Shown: piece after piece, positions 47,230-60,599 of the stretch
Numbering within the stretch: position 1 is the first letter of the stretch
Layout of the letters: the number at the start of each line of letters is the position of its first letter
DNA from: Synchiropus splendidus
Lineage: Eukaryota; Chordata; Actinopteri; Syngnathiformes; Callionymidae
Direction: 5' to 3'
Assembly: GCF_027744825.2 (NCBI RefSeq)
Contig: NW_026527057.1
Location: 372,001-436,000 of the forward strand
DNA: 64,000 nt
Program-made: the position numbers and the translations under genes
The notes under the pieces: generated by a model
The model's database searches: none
What the model saw: only the letters and a program-made list of their open reading frames with translations
What the model was told of the DNA's origin: nothing

Positions 47230-50200
47230 ATTTCATGTTCTGAAGCTTCCCTGAAAAGTTATGGCACAATGCGTAAAAACGCTTTTCAGCCTGAGATAAG
47301 GTGGGTTTCGGAACGCCAAACATAAAAGTGTTAATAACTTTGGAAAAACACTTCAGACTGCTTGGGTTTGATGTGCTACTACTAGAAAGACCCTTTCTGC
47401 TATAGTGGGAGGTTAAAATTTCATGTTCTGAAGCTTCCCTGAAAAGTTATGGCAGAATGCACAAAAACGCTTTTCAGCCTGAGATAAGGTGGGTTTCGGA
47501 ACGCCAAACATAAAAGTGTTGATAACTTTGGAAAAACACTTCAGACAGCTTAGATTTGATGTGCAACTACTAGAAAGACCCTTTCTGCTATAATGGGAGG
47601 TTAAAATTTGATGTTCTGAAGCTTCCCTGAAAAGTTATGGCACAATGCACAAAAACGCTTTTCAGCCTGAGATCAGGTGGGTTTCGGAACGCCAAACATA
47701 AAAGTGTTAATAACTTTCGAAAAACACTTCAGACAGCTTAGATTTGATGTGCAACTACTAGAAAGACCCTTTCTGCTATAGTGGGAGGTTAAAATTTCAT
47801 GTTCTGAAGCTTCCCTGAAAAGTTATGGCACAATGCACAAAAACACTTTTCAGCTTGAGATAAGGTGGGTTTCTGAACGCCAAACATAAACGTGATGATA
47901 ACTTTCGAAAAACTCTTCAGACAGCTAAGATTTGATGTGCACCTACTAGAAAGACCCTTTCTGCTATTGTGGGAGGTTAAAATTTCATGTTCTGAAGCTT
48001 CCCTGAAAAGTTATGGGCACAATGCAAAAAAACGCTTTTCAGCCTGAGATAAGGTGGGTTTCGGAACGCCAAATGTAAAAGTGTTGATAACTTTCGAAAA
48101 ACACTTCAGACAGCTTAGATTTGTTGTGCAACTACTAGAAAGGCCCTTTCTGCTATAGTGGGAGGTTAAAATGTAATGTTCTGAAGCTTCCCTGAAAAGT
48201 TATGGCAAAATGCACAAAAACGCTTTTCAGCCTGAGATAAGGTGGGTTTCGGAACGCCAAACATAAAAGTGTTGATAACTTTCGAAAAACACTTCAGACA
48301 GCTTAGATTTGATGTGCAACTACTAGAAATACCCTTTCTGCTATAGTGGGAGGTTAAAATTTCATGTTCTTAAGCTTCCCTGAAAAGTTATGGCACAATG
48401 CACAAAAACGCTTTTCAGCCTGAGATAAGGTGGGTTTCGGAACGCCAAATATAAAAGTGTTGATAACTTTTGAAAAACACTTCAGACACCTTAGATTTGA
48501 TGTGTAACTACTAGAAAGACCCTTTCTGCTATAGTGGGAGGTTAAAATTTCATGTTCTGAAGCTTCCCTGAAAAGTTATGGCACAATGCACAAAAACGCT
48601 TTTCAGCCTGAGATAAGGTGGGTTTCGGAACGCCAAACATAAAAGTGTTGATAACTTTCGAAAAACACTTCAGACAGCTTAGATTTGATGTGCACCTACT
48701 AGAAAGACCCTATCTGCTATAGTGGGAGGTTAAAATTTCATGTTCTGAAGCTTCCCTGAAAAGTTATGGCACAATGCGTAAAAACGCTTTTCAGCCTGAG
48801 ATAAGGTGGGTTTCGGAACGCCAAACATGAAAGTGTTGATAACTTTCGAAAAACACTTCAGACAGCTTAGATTTGAGGTGCAACTACTAGAAAGACCCTT
48901 TCTGCTATAGTGGGAGGTTAAAATTTCATGTTCTGAAGCTTCCCTGAAAAGTTATGGCACAATGCACAAAAACGCTTTTCAGCCTGAGATGAGGTGGGTT
49001 TCGGAACGCCAAACATAAAAGTGTTGATAACTTTCGAAAAACACTTCAGACAGCTTAGATTTGATGTGCAACTACTAGAAAGACCCTTTCTGCTATAGTG
49101 GGAGGTTAAAATTGCATGTTCTGAAGCTTCCCTGAAAAGTTATGGCCCAATGCACAAAAACGCTTTTCAACCTGAGATAAGGTGGGTTTCGGAACGCCAA
49201 ACATAAAAGTGTTGATAACTTTCGAAAAACACTTCAGACAGCTTAGATTTGATGTGCAACTACTAGAAAGACCCTTTCTGCTATAGTGGGAGGTTAAAAT
49301 TTCATGTTCTGAAGCTTCCGTGAAAAGTTATGGCACAATGCACAAAAACGCTTTTCAGCCTGAGATAAGGTGGGTTTCGGAACGCCAAACATAAAAGTGT
49401 TGATAACTTTCGAAAAACACTTCAGACAGCTTAGATTTGATGTGCAACTACTAGAAAGACCCTTTCTGCTATAGTGGGAGGTTAAAATTTCATGTTCTGA
49501 AGCTTCCCTGAAAAGTTATGGCCCAATGCACAAAAACGCTTTTCAGCCTGAGATAAGATGGGTTTCGGAACGCCAAACATAAAAGTGTTGATAACTTTCG
49601 AAAAACACTTCAGACAGCTTAGATTTGATGTGCACCTACTAGAAAGACCCTTTCTGCTATAGTGGGAGGTCAAAATTTCATGTTCTGAAGCTTCCCTGAA
49701 AAGTTATGGCACAATGCGTAAAAACGCTTTTCAGCCTGAGATAAGGTGGGTTTCGGAACGCCAAACATAAAAGTGTTGATAACTTTCGAAAAACACTTCA
49801 GACAGCTTAGATTTGATGTGCAACTACTAGAAAGACCCTTTCTGCTATAGTGGGAGGTTAAAATTTCATGTTCTGAAGCTTCTCTGAAAAGTTATGGCAC
49901 AATGAGTAAAAACGCTTTTCAGCCTGAGATAAGGTGGGTTTCGGAACGCCAAACATAAAAGTGTTGATAACTTTCGAAAAACACTTCAGACAGCTTAGAT
50001 TTGATGTGCACCTACTAGAAAGACCCTTTCTGCTGTAGTGGGAGGTTAAAATTTCATGTTCTGAAGCTTCCCTGAAAAGTTATGGCACAATGCACAAAAA
50101 CGCTTTTCAGCCTGAGATCAGGTGGGTTTCGGAACGCCAAACATAAAAGTGTTAATAACTTTCGAAAAACACTTCAGACAGCTTAGATTTGATGTGCAAC

Positions 50201-53200
50201 TACTAGAAAGACCCTTTCTGCTATAGTGGGAGGTTAAAATTTCATGTTCTGAAGCTTCCCTGAAAAGTTATGGCACAATGCACAAAAACACTTTTCAGCT
50301 TGAGATAAGGTGGGTTTCTGAACGCCAAACATAAACGTGATGATAACTTTCGAAAAACTCTTCAGACAGCTAAGATTTGATGTGCACCTACTAGAAAGAC
50401 CCTTTCTGCTATTGTGGGAGGTTAAAATTTCATGTTCTGAAGCTTCCCTGAAAAGTTATGGGCACAATGCAAAAAAACGCTTTTCAGCCTGAGATAAGGT
50501 GGGTTTCGGAACGCCAAATGTAAAAGTGTTGATAACTTTCGAAAAACACTTCAGACAGCTTAGATTTGTTGTGCAACTACTAGAAAGGCCCTTTCTGCTA
50601 TAGTGGGAGGTTAAAATGTAATGTTCTGAAGCTTCCCTGAAAAGTTATGGCAAAATGCACAAAAACGCTTTTCAGCCTGAGATAAGGTGGGTTTCGGAAC
50701 GCCAAACATAAAAGTGTTGATAACTTTCGAAAAACACTTCAGACAGCTTAGATTTGATGTGCAACTACTAGAAATACCCTTTCTGCTATAGTGGGAGGTT
50801 AAAATTTCATGTTCTTAAGCTTCCCTGAAAAGTTATGGCACAATGCACAAAAACGCTTTTCAGCCTGAGATAAGGTGGGTTTCGGAACGCCAAATATAAA
50901 AGTGTTGATAACTTTTGAAAAACACTTCAGACACCTTAGATTTGATGTGTAACTACTAGAAAGACCCTTTCTGCTATAGTGGGAGGTTAAAATTTCATGT
51001 TCTGAAGCTTCCCTGAAAAGTTATGGCACAATGCACAAAAACGCTTTTCAGCCTGAGATAAGGTGGGTTTCGGAACGCCAAACATAAAAGTGTTGATAAC
51101 TTTCGAAAAACACTTCAGACAGCTTAGATTTGATGTGCACCTACTAGAAAGACCCTATCTGCTATAGTGGGAGGTTAAAATTTCATGTTCTGAAGCTTCC
51201 CTGAAAAGTTATGGCACAATGCGTAAAAACGCTTTTCAGCCTGAGATAAGGTGGGTTTCGGAACGCCAAACATGAAAGTGTTGATAACTTTCGAAAAACA
51301 CTTCAGACAGCTTAGATTTGAGGTGCAACTACTAGAAAGACCCTTTCTGCTATAGTGGGAGGTTAAAATTTCATGTTCTGAAGCTTCCCTGAAAAGTTAT
51401 GGCACAATGCACAAAAACGCTTTTCAGCCTGAGATAAGGTGGGTTTCGGAACGCCAAACATAAAAGTGTTGATAACTTTCGAAAAACACTTCAGACAGCT
51501 TAGATTTGATGTGCAACTACTAGAAAGACCCTTTCTGCTATAGTGGGAGGTTAAAATTGCATGTTCTGAAGCTTCCCTGAAAAGTTATGGCCCAATGCAC
51601 AAAAACGCTTTTCAACCTGAGATAAGGTGGGTTTCGGAACGCCAAACATAAAAGTGTTGATAACTTTCGAAAAACACTTCAGACAGCTTAGATTTGATGT
51701 GCAACTACTAGAAAGACCCTTTCTGCTATAGTGGGAGGTTAAAATTTCATGTTCTGAAGCTTCCGTGAAAAGTTATGGCACAATGCACAAAAACGCTTTT
51801 CAGCCTGAGATAAGGTGGGTTTCGGAACGCCAAACATAAAAGTGTTGATAACTTTCGAAAAACACTTCAGACAGCTTAGATTTGATGTGCAACTACTAGA
51901 AAGACCCTTTCTGCTATAGTGGGAGGTTAAAATTTCATGTTCTGAAGCTTCCCTGAAAAGTTATGGCCCAATGCACAAAAACGCTTTTCAGCCTGAGATA
52001 AGATGGGTTTCGGAACGCCAAACATAAAAGTGTTGATAACTTTCGAAAAACACTTCAGACAGCTTAGATTTGATGTGCACCTACTAGAAAGACCCTTTCT
52101 GCTATAGTGGGAGGTCAAAATTTCATGTTCTGAAGCTTCCCTGAAAAGTTATGGCACAATGCGTAAAAACGCTTTTCAGCCTGAGATAAGGTGGGTTTCG
52201 GAACGCCAAACATAAAAGTGTTAATAACTTTGGAAAAACACTTCAGACTGCTTGGGTTTGATGTGCAACTACTAGAAAGACCCTTTCTGCTATAGTGGGA
52301 GGTTAAAATTTCATGTTCTGAAGCTTCCCTGAAAAGTTATGGCACAATGCACAAAAACGCTTTTCAGCCTGAGATAAGGTGGGTTTCGGAACGCCAAACA
52401 TAAAAGTGTTGATAACTTTCGAAAAACACTTCAGACAGCTTAGATTTGATGTGCAACTACTAGAAAGACCCTTTCTGCTATAGTGGGAGGTTAAAATTTC
52501 ATGTTCTGAAGCTTCTCTGAAAAGTTATGGCACAATGAGTAAAAACGCTTTTCAGCCTGAGATAAGGTGGGTTTCGGAACGCCAAACATAAAAGTGTTGA
52601 TAACTTTCGAAAAACACTTCAGACAGCTTAGATTTGATGTGCACCTACTAGAAAGACCCTTTCTGCTATAGTGGGAGGTTAAAATTTCATGTTCTGAAGC
52701 TTCCCTGAAAAGTTATGGCACAATGCACAAAAACGCTTTTCAGCCTGAGATAAGGTGGGTTTCGGAACGCCAAATATAAAAGTGCTGATAACTTTCGAAA
52801 AACACTTCAGACAGCTTAGATTTGATGTGCAACTACTAGAAAGACCCTTTCTGCTATAGTGGGAGGTTAAAATGTCATGTTCTGAAGCTTCCCTGAAAAG
52901 TTATGGCACAATGCACAAAAACGCTTTCCAGCCTGAGATAAGGTGGGTTTCGGAACGCCAAACATAAAAGTGTTGATAACTTTCGAAAAACACTTCAGAC
53001 AGCTTAGATTTGATGTGCACCTACTAGAAAGACCCTTTCTGCTATACTGGGAGGTTAAAATTTCATGTTCTGAAGCTTCCCTGAAACGTTATGGGACAAT
53101 GCATAAAAACGCTTTTCAGCCTGAGATAAGGTGGGTTTCGGAACGCCAAACATAAAAGTGTTGATAACTTTCGAAAAACACTTCAGACAGCTTAGATTTG

Positions 53201-56200
53201 ATGTGCAACTGCTAGAAAGACCCTTTCTGCTATAGTGGGAGGTTAAAATTTCATGTTCTGAAGCTTCCCTGAAAAGTTATGGCACAATGCACAAAAACGC
53301 TTTTCAGCCTGAGATAAGGTGGGTTTCGGAACGCCAAACATAAAAGTGTTGATAACTTTCGAAAAACACTTCAGACAGCTTAGATTTGATGTGCAACTAC
53401 TAGAGAGACCCTTTCTGCTATAGTGGGAGGTCAAAATTTCATGTTCTGAAGCTTCCCTGAAAAGTTATGGCACAATGCGTAAAAACGCTTTTCAGCCTGA
53501 GATAAGGTGGGTTTCGGAACGCCAAACATAAAAGTGTTAATAACTTTGGAAAAACACTTCAGACTGCTTAGATTTGATGTGCAACTACTAGAAAGACCCT
53601 TTCTGCTATAGTGGGAGGTTAAAATTTCATGTTCTGAAGCTTCCCTGAAAAGTTATGGCACAATGCACAAAAACGCTTTTCAGCCTGAGATCAGGTGGGT
53701 TTCGGAACGCCAAACATAAAAGTGCTGATAACTTTCGAAAAACACTTCAGACAGCTTAGATTTGATGTGCAACTACTAGAAAGATCCTTTCTGCTATAGT
53801 GGGAGGTTAAAATTTCATGTTCTGAAGCTTCCCTGAAAAGTTATGGCACAATGCACAAAAACGCTTTTCAGCCTGAGATAAGGTGGGTTTCGGAACGCCA
53901 AACATAAAAGTGTTGATAACTTTCGAAAAACACTTCAGACAGCTTAGATTTGATGTGCACCTACTAGAAAGACCCTTTCTGCTATACTGGGAGGTTAAAA
54001 TTTCATGTTCTGAAGCTTCCCTGAAACGTTATGGGACAATGCATAAAAACGCTTTTCAGCCTGAGATAAGGTGGGTTTCGGAACGCCAAACATAAAAGTG
54101 TTGATAACTTTCGAAAAACACTTCAGACAGCTTAGATTTGATGTGCAACTGCTAGAAAGACCCTTTCTGCTATAGTGGGAGGTTAAAATTTCATGTTCTG
54201 AAGCTTCCCTGAAAAGTTATGGCACAATGCACAAAAACGCTTTTCAGCCTGAGATAAGGTGGGTTTCGGAACGCCAAACATAAAAGTGTTGATAACTTTC
54301 GAAAAACACTTCAGACAGCTTAGATTTGATGTGCAACTACTAGAAAGACCCTTTCTGCTATAGTGGGAGGTCAAAATTTCATGTTCTGAAGCTTCCCTGA
54401 AAAGTTATGGCACAATGCGTAAAAACGCTTTTCAGCCTGAGATAAGGTGGGTTTCGGAACGCCAAACATAAAAGTGTTAATAACTTTGGAAAAACACTTC
54501 AGACTGCTTGGGTTTGATGTGCTACTACTAGAAAGACCCTTTCTGCTATAGTGGGAGGTTAAAATTTCATGTTCTGAAGCTTCCCTGAAAAGTTATGGCA
54601 GAATGCACAAAAACGCTTTTCAGCCTGAGATAAGGTGGGTTTCGGAACGCCAAACATAAAAGTGTTGATAACTTTGGAAAAACACTTCAGACAGCTTAGA
54701 TTTGAGGTGCAACTACTAGAAAGACCCTTTCTGCTATAATGGGAGGTTAAAATTTGATGTTCTGAAGCTTCCCTGAAAAGTTATGGCACAATGCACAAAA
54801 ACGCTTTTCAGCCTGAGATCAGGTGGGTTTCGGAACGCCAAACATAAAAGTGTTAATAACTTTCGAAAAACACTTCAGACAGCTTAGATTTGATGTGCAA
54901 CTACTAGAAAGACCCTTTCTGCTATAATGGGAGGTTAAAATTTCATGTTCTGAAGCTTCCCTGAAAAGTTATGGCACAATGCACAAAAACACTTTTCAGC
55001 TTGAGATAAGGTGGGTTTCTGAACGCCAAACATAAACGTGATGATAACTTTCGAAAAACTCTTCAGACAGCTAAGATTTGATGTGCACCTACTAGAAAGA
55101 CCCTTTCTGCTATTGTGGGAGGTTATAATTTCATGTTCTGAAGCTTCCCTGAAAAGTTATGGGCACAATGCAAAAAAACGCTTTTCAGCCTGAGATAAGG
55201 TGGGTTTCGGAACGCCAAATGTAAAATTGTTGATAACTTTCGAAAAACACTTCAGACAGCTTAGATTTGTTGTGCAACTACTAGAAAGGCCCTTTCTGCT
55301 ATAGTGGGAGGTTAAAATGTAATGTTCTGAAGCTTCCCTGAAAAGTTATGGCAAAATGCACAAAAACGCTTTTCAGCCTGAGATAAGGTGGGTTTCGGAA
55401 CGCCAAACATAAAAGTGTTGATAACTTTCGAAAAACACTTCAGACAGCTTAGATTTGATGTGCAACTACTAGAAATACCCTTTCTGCTATAGTGGGAGGT
55501 TAAAATTTCATGTTCTTAAGCTTCCCTGAAAAGTTATGGCACAATGCACAAAAACGCTTTTCAGCCTGAGATAAGGTGGGTTTCGGAACGCCAAATATAA
55601 AAGTGTTGATAACTTTTGAAAAACACTTCAGACACCTTAGATTTGATGTGTAACTACTAGAAAGACCCTTTCTGCTATAGTGGGAGGTTAAAATTTCATG
55701 TTCTGAAGCTTCCCTGAAAAGTTATGGCACAATGCACAAAAACGCTTTTCAGCCTGAGATAAGGTGGGTTTCGGAACGCCAAACATAAAAGTGTTGATAA
55801 CTTTCGAAAAACACTACAGACAGCTTAGATTTGATGTGCACCTACTAGAAAGACCCTATCTGCTATAGTGGGAGGTTAAAATTTCATGTTCTGAAGCTTC
55901 CCTGAAAAGTTATGGCACAATGCGTAAAAACGCTTTTCAGCCTGAGATAAGGTGGGTTTCGGAACGCCAAACATGAAAGTGTTGATAACTTTCGAAAAAC
56001 ACTTCAGACAGCTTAGATTTGAGGTGCAACTACTAGAAAGACCCTTTCTGCTATAGTGGGAGGTTAAAATTTCATGTTCTGAAGCTTCCCTGAAAAGTTA
56101 TGGCACAATGCACAAAAACGCTTTTCAGCCTGAGATAAGGTGGGTTTCGGAACGCCAAACATAAAAGTGTTGATAACTTTCGAAAAACACTTCAGACAGC

Positions 56201-59200
56201 TTAGATTTGATGTGCAACTACTAGAAAGACCCTTTCTGCTATAGTGGGAGGTTAAAATTGCATGTTCTGAAGCTTCCCTGAAAAGTTATGGCCCAATGCA
56301 CAAAAACGCTTTTCAACCTGAGATAAGGTGGGTTTCGGAACGCCAAACATAAAAGTGTTGATAACTTTCGAAAAACACTTCAGACAGCTTAGATTTGATG
56401 TGCAACTACTAGAAAGACCCTTTCTGCTATAGTGGGAGGTTAAAATGTAATGTTCTGAAGCTTCCGTGAAAAGTTATGGCACAATGCACAAAAACGCTTT
56501 TCAGCCTGAGATAAGGTGGGTTTCGGAACGCCAAACATAAAAGTGTTGATAACTTTCGAAAAACACTTCAGACAGCTTAGATTTGATGTGCAACTACTAG
56601 AAAGACCCTTTCTGCTATAGTGGGAGGTTAAAATTTCATGTTCTGAAGCTTCCCTGAAAAGTTATGGCCCAATGCACAAAAACGCTTTTCAGCCTGAGAT
56701 AAGATGGGTTTCGGAACGCCAAACATAAAAGTGTTGATAACTTTCGAAAAACACTTCAGACAGCTTAGATTTGATGTGCACCTACTAGAAAGACCCTTTC
56801 TGCTATAGTGGGAGGTCAAAATTTCTTGTTCTGAAGCTTCCCTGAAAAGTTATGGCACAATGCGTAAAAACGCTTTTCAGCCTGAGATAAGGTGGGTTTC
56901 GGAACGCCAAACATAAAAGTGTTAATAACTTTGGAAAAACACTTCAGACTGCTTGGGTTTGATGTGCAACTACTAGAAAGACCCTTTCTGCTATAGTGGG
57001 AGGTTAAAATTTCATGTTCTGAAGCTTCCCTGAAAAGTTATGGCACAATGCACAAAAACGCTTTTCAGCCTGAGATAAGGTGGGTTTCGGAACGCCAAAC
57101 ATAAAAGTGTTGATAACTTTCGAAAAACACTTCAGACAGCTTAGATTTGATGTGCAACTACTAGAAAGACCCTTTCTGCTATAATGGGAGGTTAAAATTT
57201 GATGTTCTGAAGCTTCCCTGAAAAGTTATGGCACAATGCACAAAAACGCTTTTCAGCCTGAGATAAGGTGGGTTTCGGAACGCCAAACATAAAAGTGTTA
57301 ATAACTTTCGAAAAACACTTCAGACAGCTTAGATTTGATGTGCAACTACTAGAAAGACCCTTTCTGCTATAGTGGGAGGTTAAAATTTCATGTTCTGAAG
57401 CTTCCCTGAAAAGTTATGGCACAATGCACAAAAACACTTTTCAGCTTGAGATAAGGTGGGTTTCTGAACGCCAAACATAAACGTGATGATAACTTTCGAA
57501 AAACTCTTCAGACAGCTAAGATTTGATGTGCACCTACTAGAAAGACCCTTTCTGCTATTGTGGGAGGTTAAAATTTCATGTTCTGAAGCTTCCCTGAAAA
57601 GTTATGGGCACAATGCAAAAAAACGCTTTTCAGCCTGAGATAAGGTGGGTTTCGGAACGCCAAATGTAAAAGTGTTGATAACTTTCGAAAAACACTTCAG
57701 ACAGCTTAGATTTGTTGTGCAACTACTAGAAAGGCCCTTTCTGCTATAGTGGGAGGTTAAAATGTAATGTTCTGAAGCTTCCCTGAAAAGTTATGGCAAA
57801 ATGCACAAAAACGCTTTTCAGCCTGAGATAAGGTGGGTTTCGGAACGCCAAACATAAAAGTGTTGATAACTTTCGAAAAACACTTCAGACAGCTTAGATT
57901 TGATGTGCAACTACTAGAAATACCCTTTCTGCTATAGTGGGAGGTTAAAATTTCATGTTCTTAAGCTTCCCTGAAAAGTTATGGCACAATGCACAAAAAC
58001 GCTTTTCAGCCTGAGATAAGGTGGGTTTCGGAACGCCAAATATAAAAGTGTTGATAACTTTTGAAAAACACTTCAGACACCTTAGATTTGATGTGTAACT
58101 ACTAGAAAGACCCTTTCTGCTATAGTGGGAGGTTAAAATTTCATGTTCTGAAGCTTCCCTGAAAAGTTATGGCACAATGCACAAAAACGCTTTTCAGCCT
58201 GAGATAAGGTGGGTTTCGGAACGCCAAACATAAAAGTGTTGATAACTTTCGAAAAACACTTCAGACAGCTTAGATTTGATGTGCACCTACTAGAAAGACC
58301 CTATCTGCTATAGTGGGAGGTTAAAATTTCATGTTCTGAAGCTTCCCTGAAAAGTTATGGCACAATGCGTAAAAACGCTTTTCAGCCTGAGATAAGGTGG
58401 GTTTCGGAACGCCAAACATGAAAGTGTTGATAACTTTCGAAAAACACTTCAGACAGCTTAGATTTGAGGTGCAACTACTAGAAAGACCCTTTCTGCTATA
58501 GTGGGAGGTTAAAATTTCATGTTCTGAAGCTTCCCTGAAAAGTTATGGCACAATGCACAAAAACGCTTTTCAGCCTGAGATAAGGTGGGTTTCGGAACGC
58601 CAAACATAAAAGTGTTGATAACTTTCGAAAAACACTTCAGACAGCTTAGATTTGATGTGCAACTACTAGAAAGACCCTTTCTGCTATAGTGGGAGGTTAA
58701 AATTGCATGTTCTGAAGCTTCCCTGAAAAGTTATGGCCCAATGCACAAAAACGCTTTTCAACCTGAGATAAGGTGGGTTTCGGAACGCCAAACATAAAAG
58801 TGTTGATAACTTTCGAAAAACACTTCAGACAGCTTAGATTTGATGTGCAACTACTAGAAAGACCCTTTCTGCTATAGTGGGAGGTTAAAATTTCATGTTC
58901 TGAAGCTTCAGTGAAAAGTTATGGCACAATGCACAAAAACGCTTTTCAGCCTGAGATAAGATGGGTTTCGGAACGCCAAACATAAAAGTGTTGATAACTT
59001 TCGAAAAACACTTCAGACAGCTTAGATTTGATGTGCACCTACTAGAAAGACCCTTTCTGCTATAGTGGGAGGTCAAAATTTCATGTTCTGAAGCATCCCT
59101 GAAAAGTTATGGCACAATGCGTAAAAACGCTTTTCAGCCTGAGATAAGGTGGGTTTCGGAACGCCAAACATAAAAGTGTTAATAACTTTGGAAAAACACT

Positions 59201-59830
59201 TCAGACTGCTTGGGTTTGATGTGCAACTACTAGAAAGACCCTTTCTGCTATAGTGGGAGGTTAAAATTTCATGTTCTGAAGCTTCCCTGAAAAGTTATGG
59301 CACAATGCACAAAAACGCTTTTCAGCCTGAGATAAGGTGGGTTTTCGGAACGCCAAACATAAAAGTGTTGATAACTTTCGAAAAACACTTCAGACAGCTT
59401 AGATTTGATGTGCAACTACTAGAAAGACCCTTTCTGCTATAATGGGAAGTTAAAATTTGATGTTCTGAAGCTTCCCTGAAAAGTTATGGCACAATGCACA
59501 AAAACGCTTTTCAGCCTGAGATAAGGTGGGTTTCGGAACGCCAAACATAAAAGTGTTAATAACTTACGAAAAACACTTCAGACATCTTAGATTTGATGTG
59601 CAACTACTAGAAAGACCCTTTCTGCTATAGTGGGAGGTTAAAATTTCATGTTCTGAAGCTTCCCTGAAAAGTTATGGCACAATGCACAAAAACACTTTTC
59701 AGCTTGAGATAAGGTGGGTTTCTGAACGCCAAACATAAACGTGATGATAACTTTCGAAAAACTCTGCAGACAGCTAAGATTTGATGTGCACCTACTAGAA
59801 AGACCCTTTCTGCTATAGTGGGAGGTTAAA
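47230..59830 (+). repeat. Thirteen-monomer higher-order repeat domain (2445 bp)
   Basis: The variant string AAACGTGATGATAACTTTCG with AACTCTTCAG recurs, with GATGATAA at 47,894, 50,339, 55,040, 57,485 and 59,743. Intervals are 2445, 4701, 2445 and 2258. The base unit is 13 monomers plus one inserted base (TTATGGGCACAATGC instead of TTATGGCACAATGC, in the next monomer). Other linked marks keep the same order: TTGTTGTGCAACTAC, GAAATACCC, GACACCTTAG, GACCCTATCTGC, TTTGAGGTGC, AAATTGCATG and GGCCCAATGC. The 4701 interval is one unit plus a 12-monomer variant, and the last interval is a 12-monomer unit. Confidence 0.85.
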
Positions 59831-60599
59831 ATTTCATGTTCTGAAGCTTCCCTGAAAAGTTATGGGCACAATGCACAAAAACGCTTTTCAGCCTGAGATA
59901 AGGTGGGTTTCGGAACGCCAAATGTAAAAGTGTTGATAACTTTCGAAAAACACTTCAGACAGCTTAGATTTGATGTGCAACTACTAGAAAGACCCTTTCT
60001 GCTATAGTGGAAGGTTAAAATGTAATGTTCTGAAGCTTCCCTGAAAAGTTATGGCAAAATGCACAAAAACGCTTTTCAGCCTGAGATAAGGTGGGTTTCG
60101 GAACGCCAAACATAAAAGTGTTGATAACTTTCGAAAAACACTTCAGACAGCTTAGATTTGATGTGCAACTACTAGAAATACCCTATCTGCTATAGTGGGA
60201 GGTTAAAATTTCATGTTCTGAAGCTTCCCTGGAAAGTTATGGCACAATGCGTAAAAACGCTTTTCAGCCTGAGATAAGGTGGGTTTCGGAACGCCAAACA
60301 TGAAAGTGTTGATAACTTTCGAAAAACACTTCAGACAGCTTAGATTTGAGGAGCAACTACTAGAAAGACCCTTTCTGCTATAGTGGGAGGTTAAAATTTC
60401 ATGTTCTGAAGCTTCCCTGAAAAGTTATGGCCCAATGCACAAAAACGCTTTTCAGCCTGAGATAAGGTGGGTTTCGGAACGCCAAACATAAAAGTGTTGA
60501 TAACTTTCGAAAAACACTTCAGACAGCTTAGATTTGATGTGCAACTACTAGAAAGACCCTTTCTGCTATAGTGGGAGGTTAAAATTTCATGTTCTGAAG

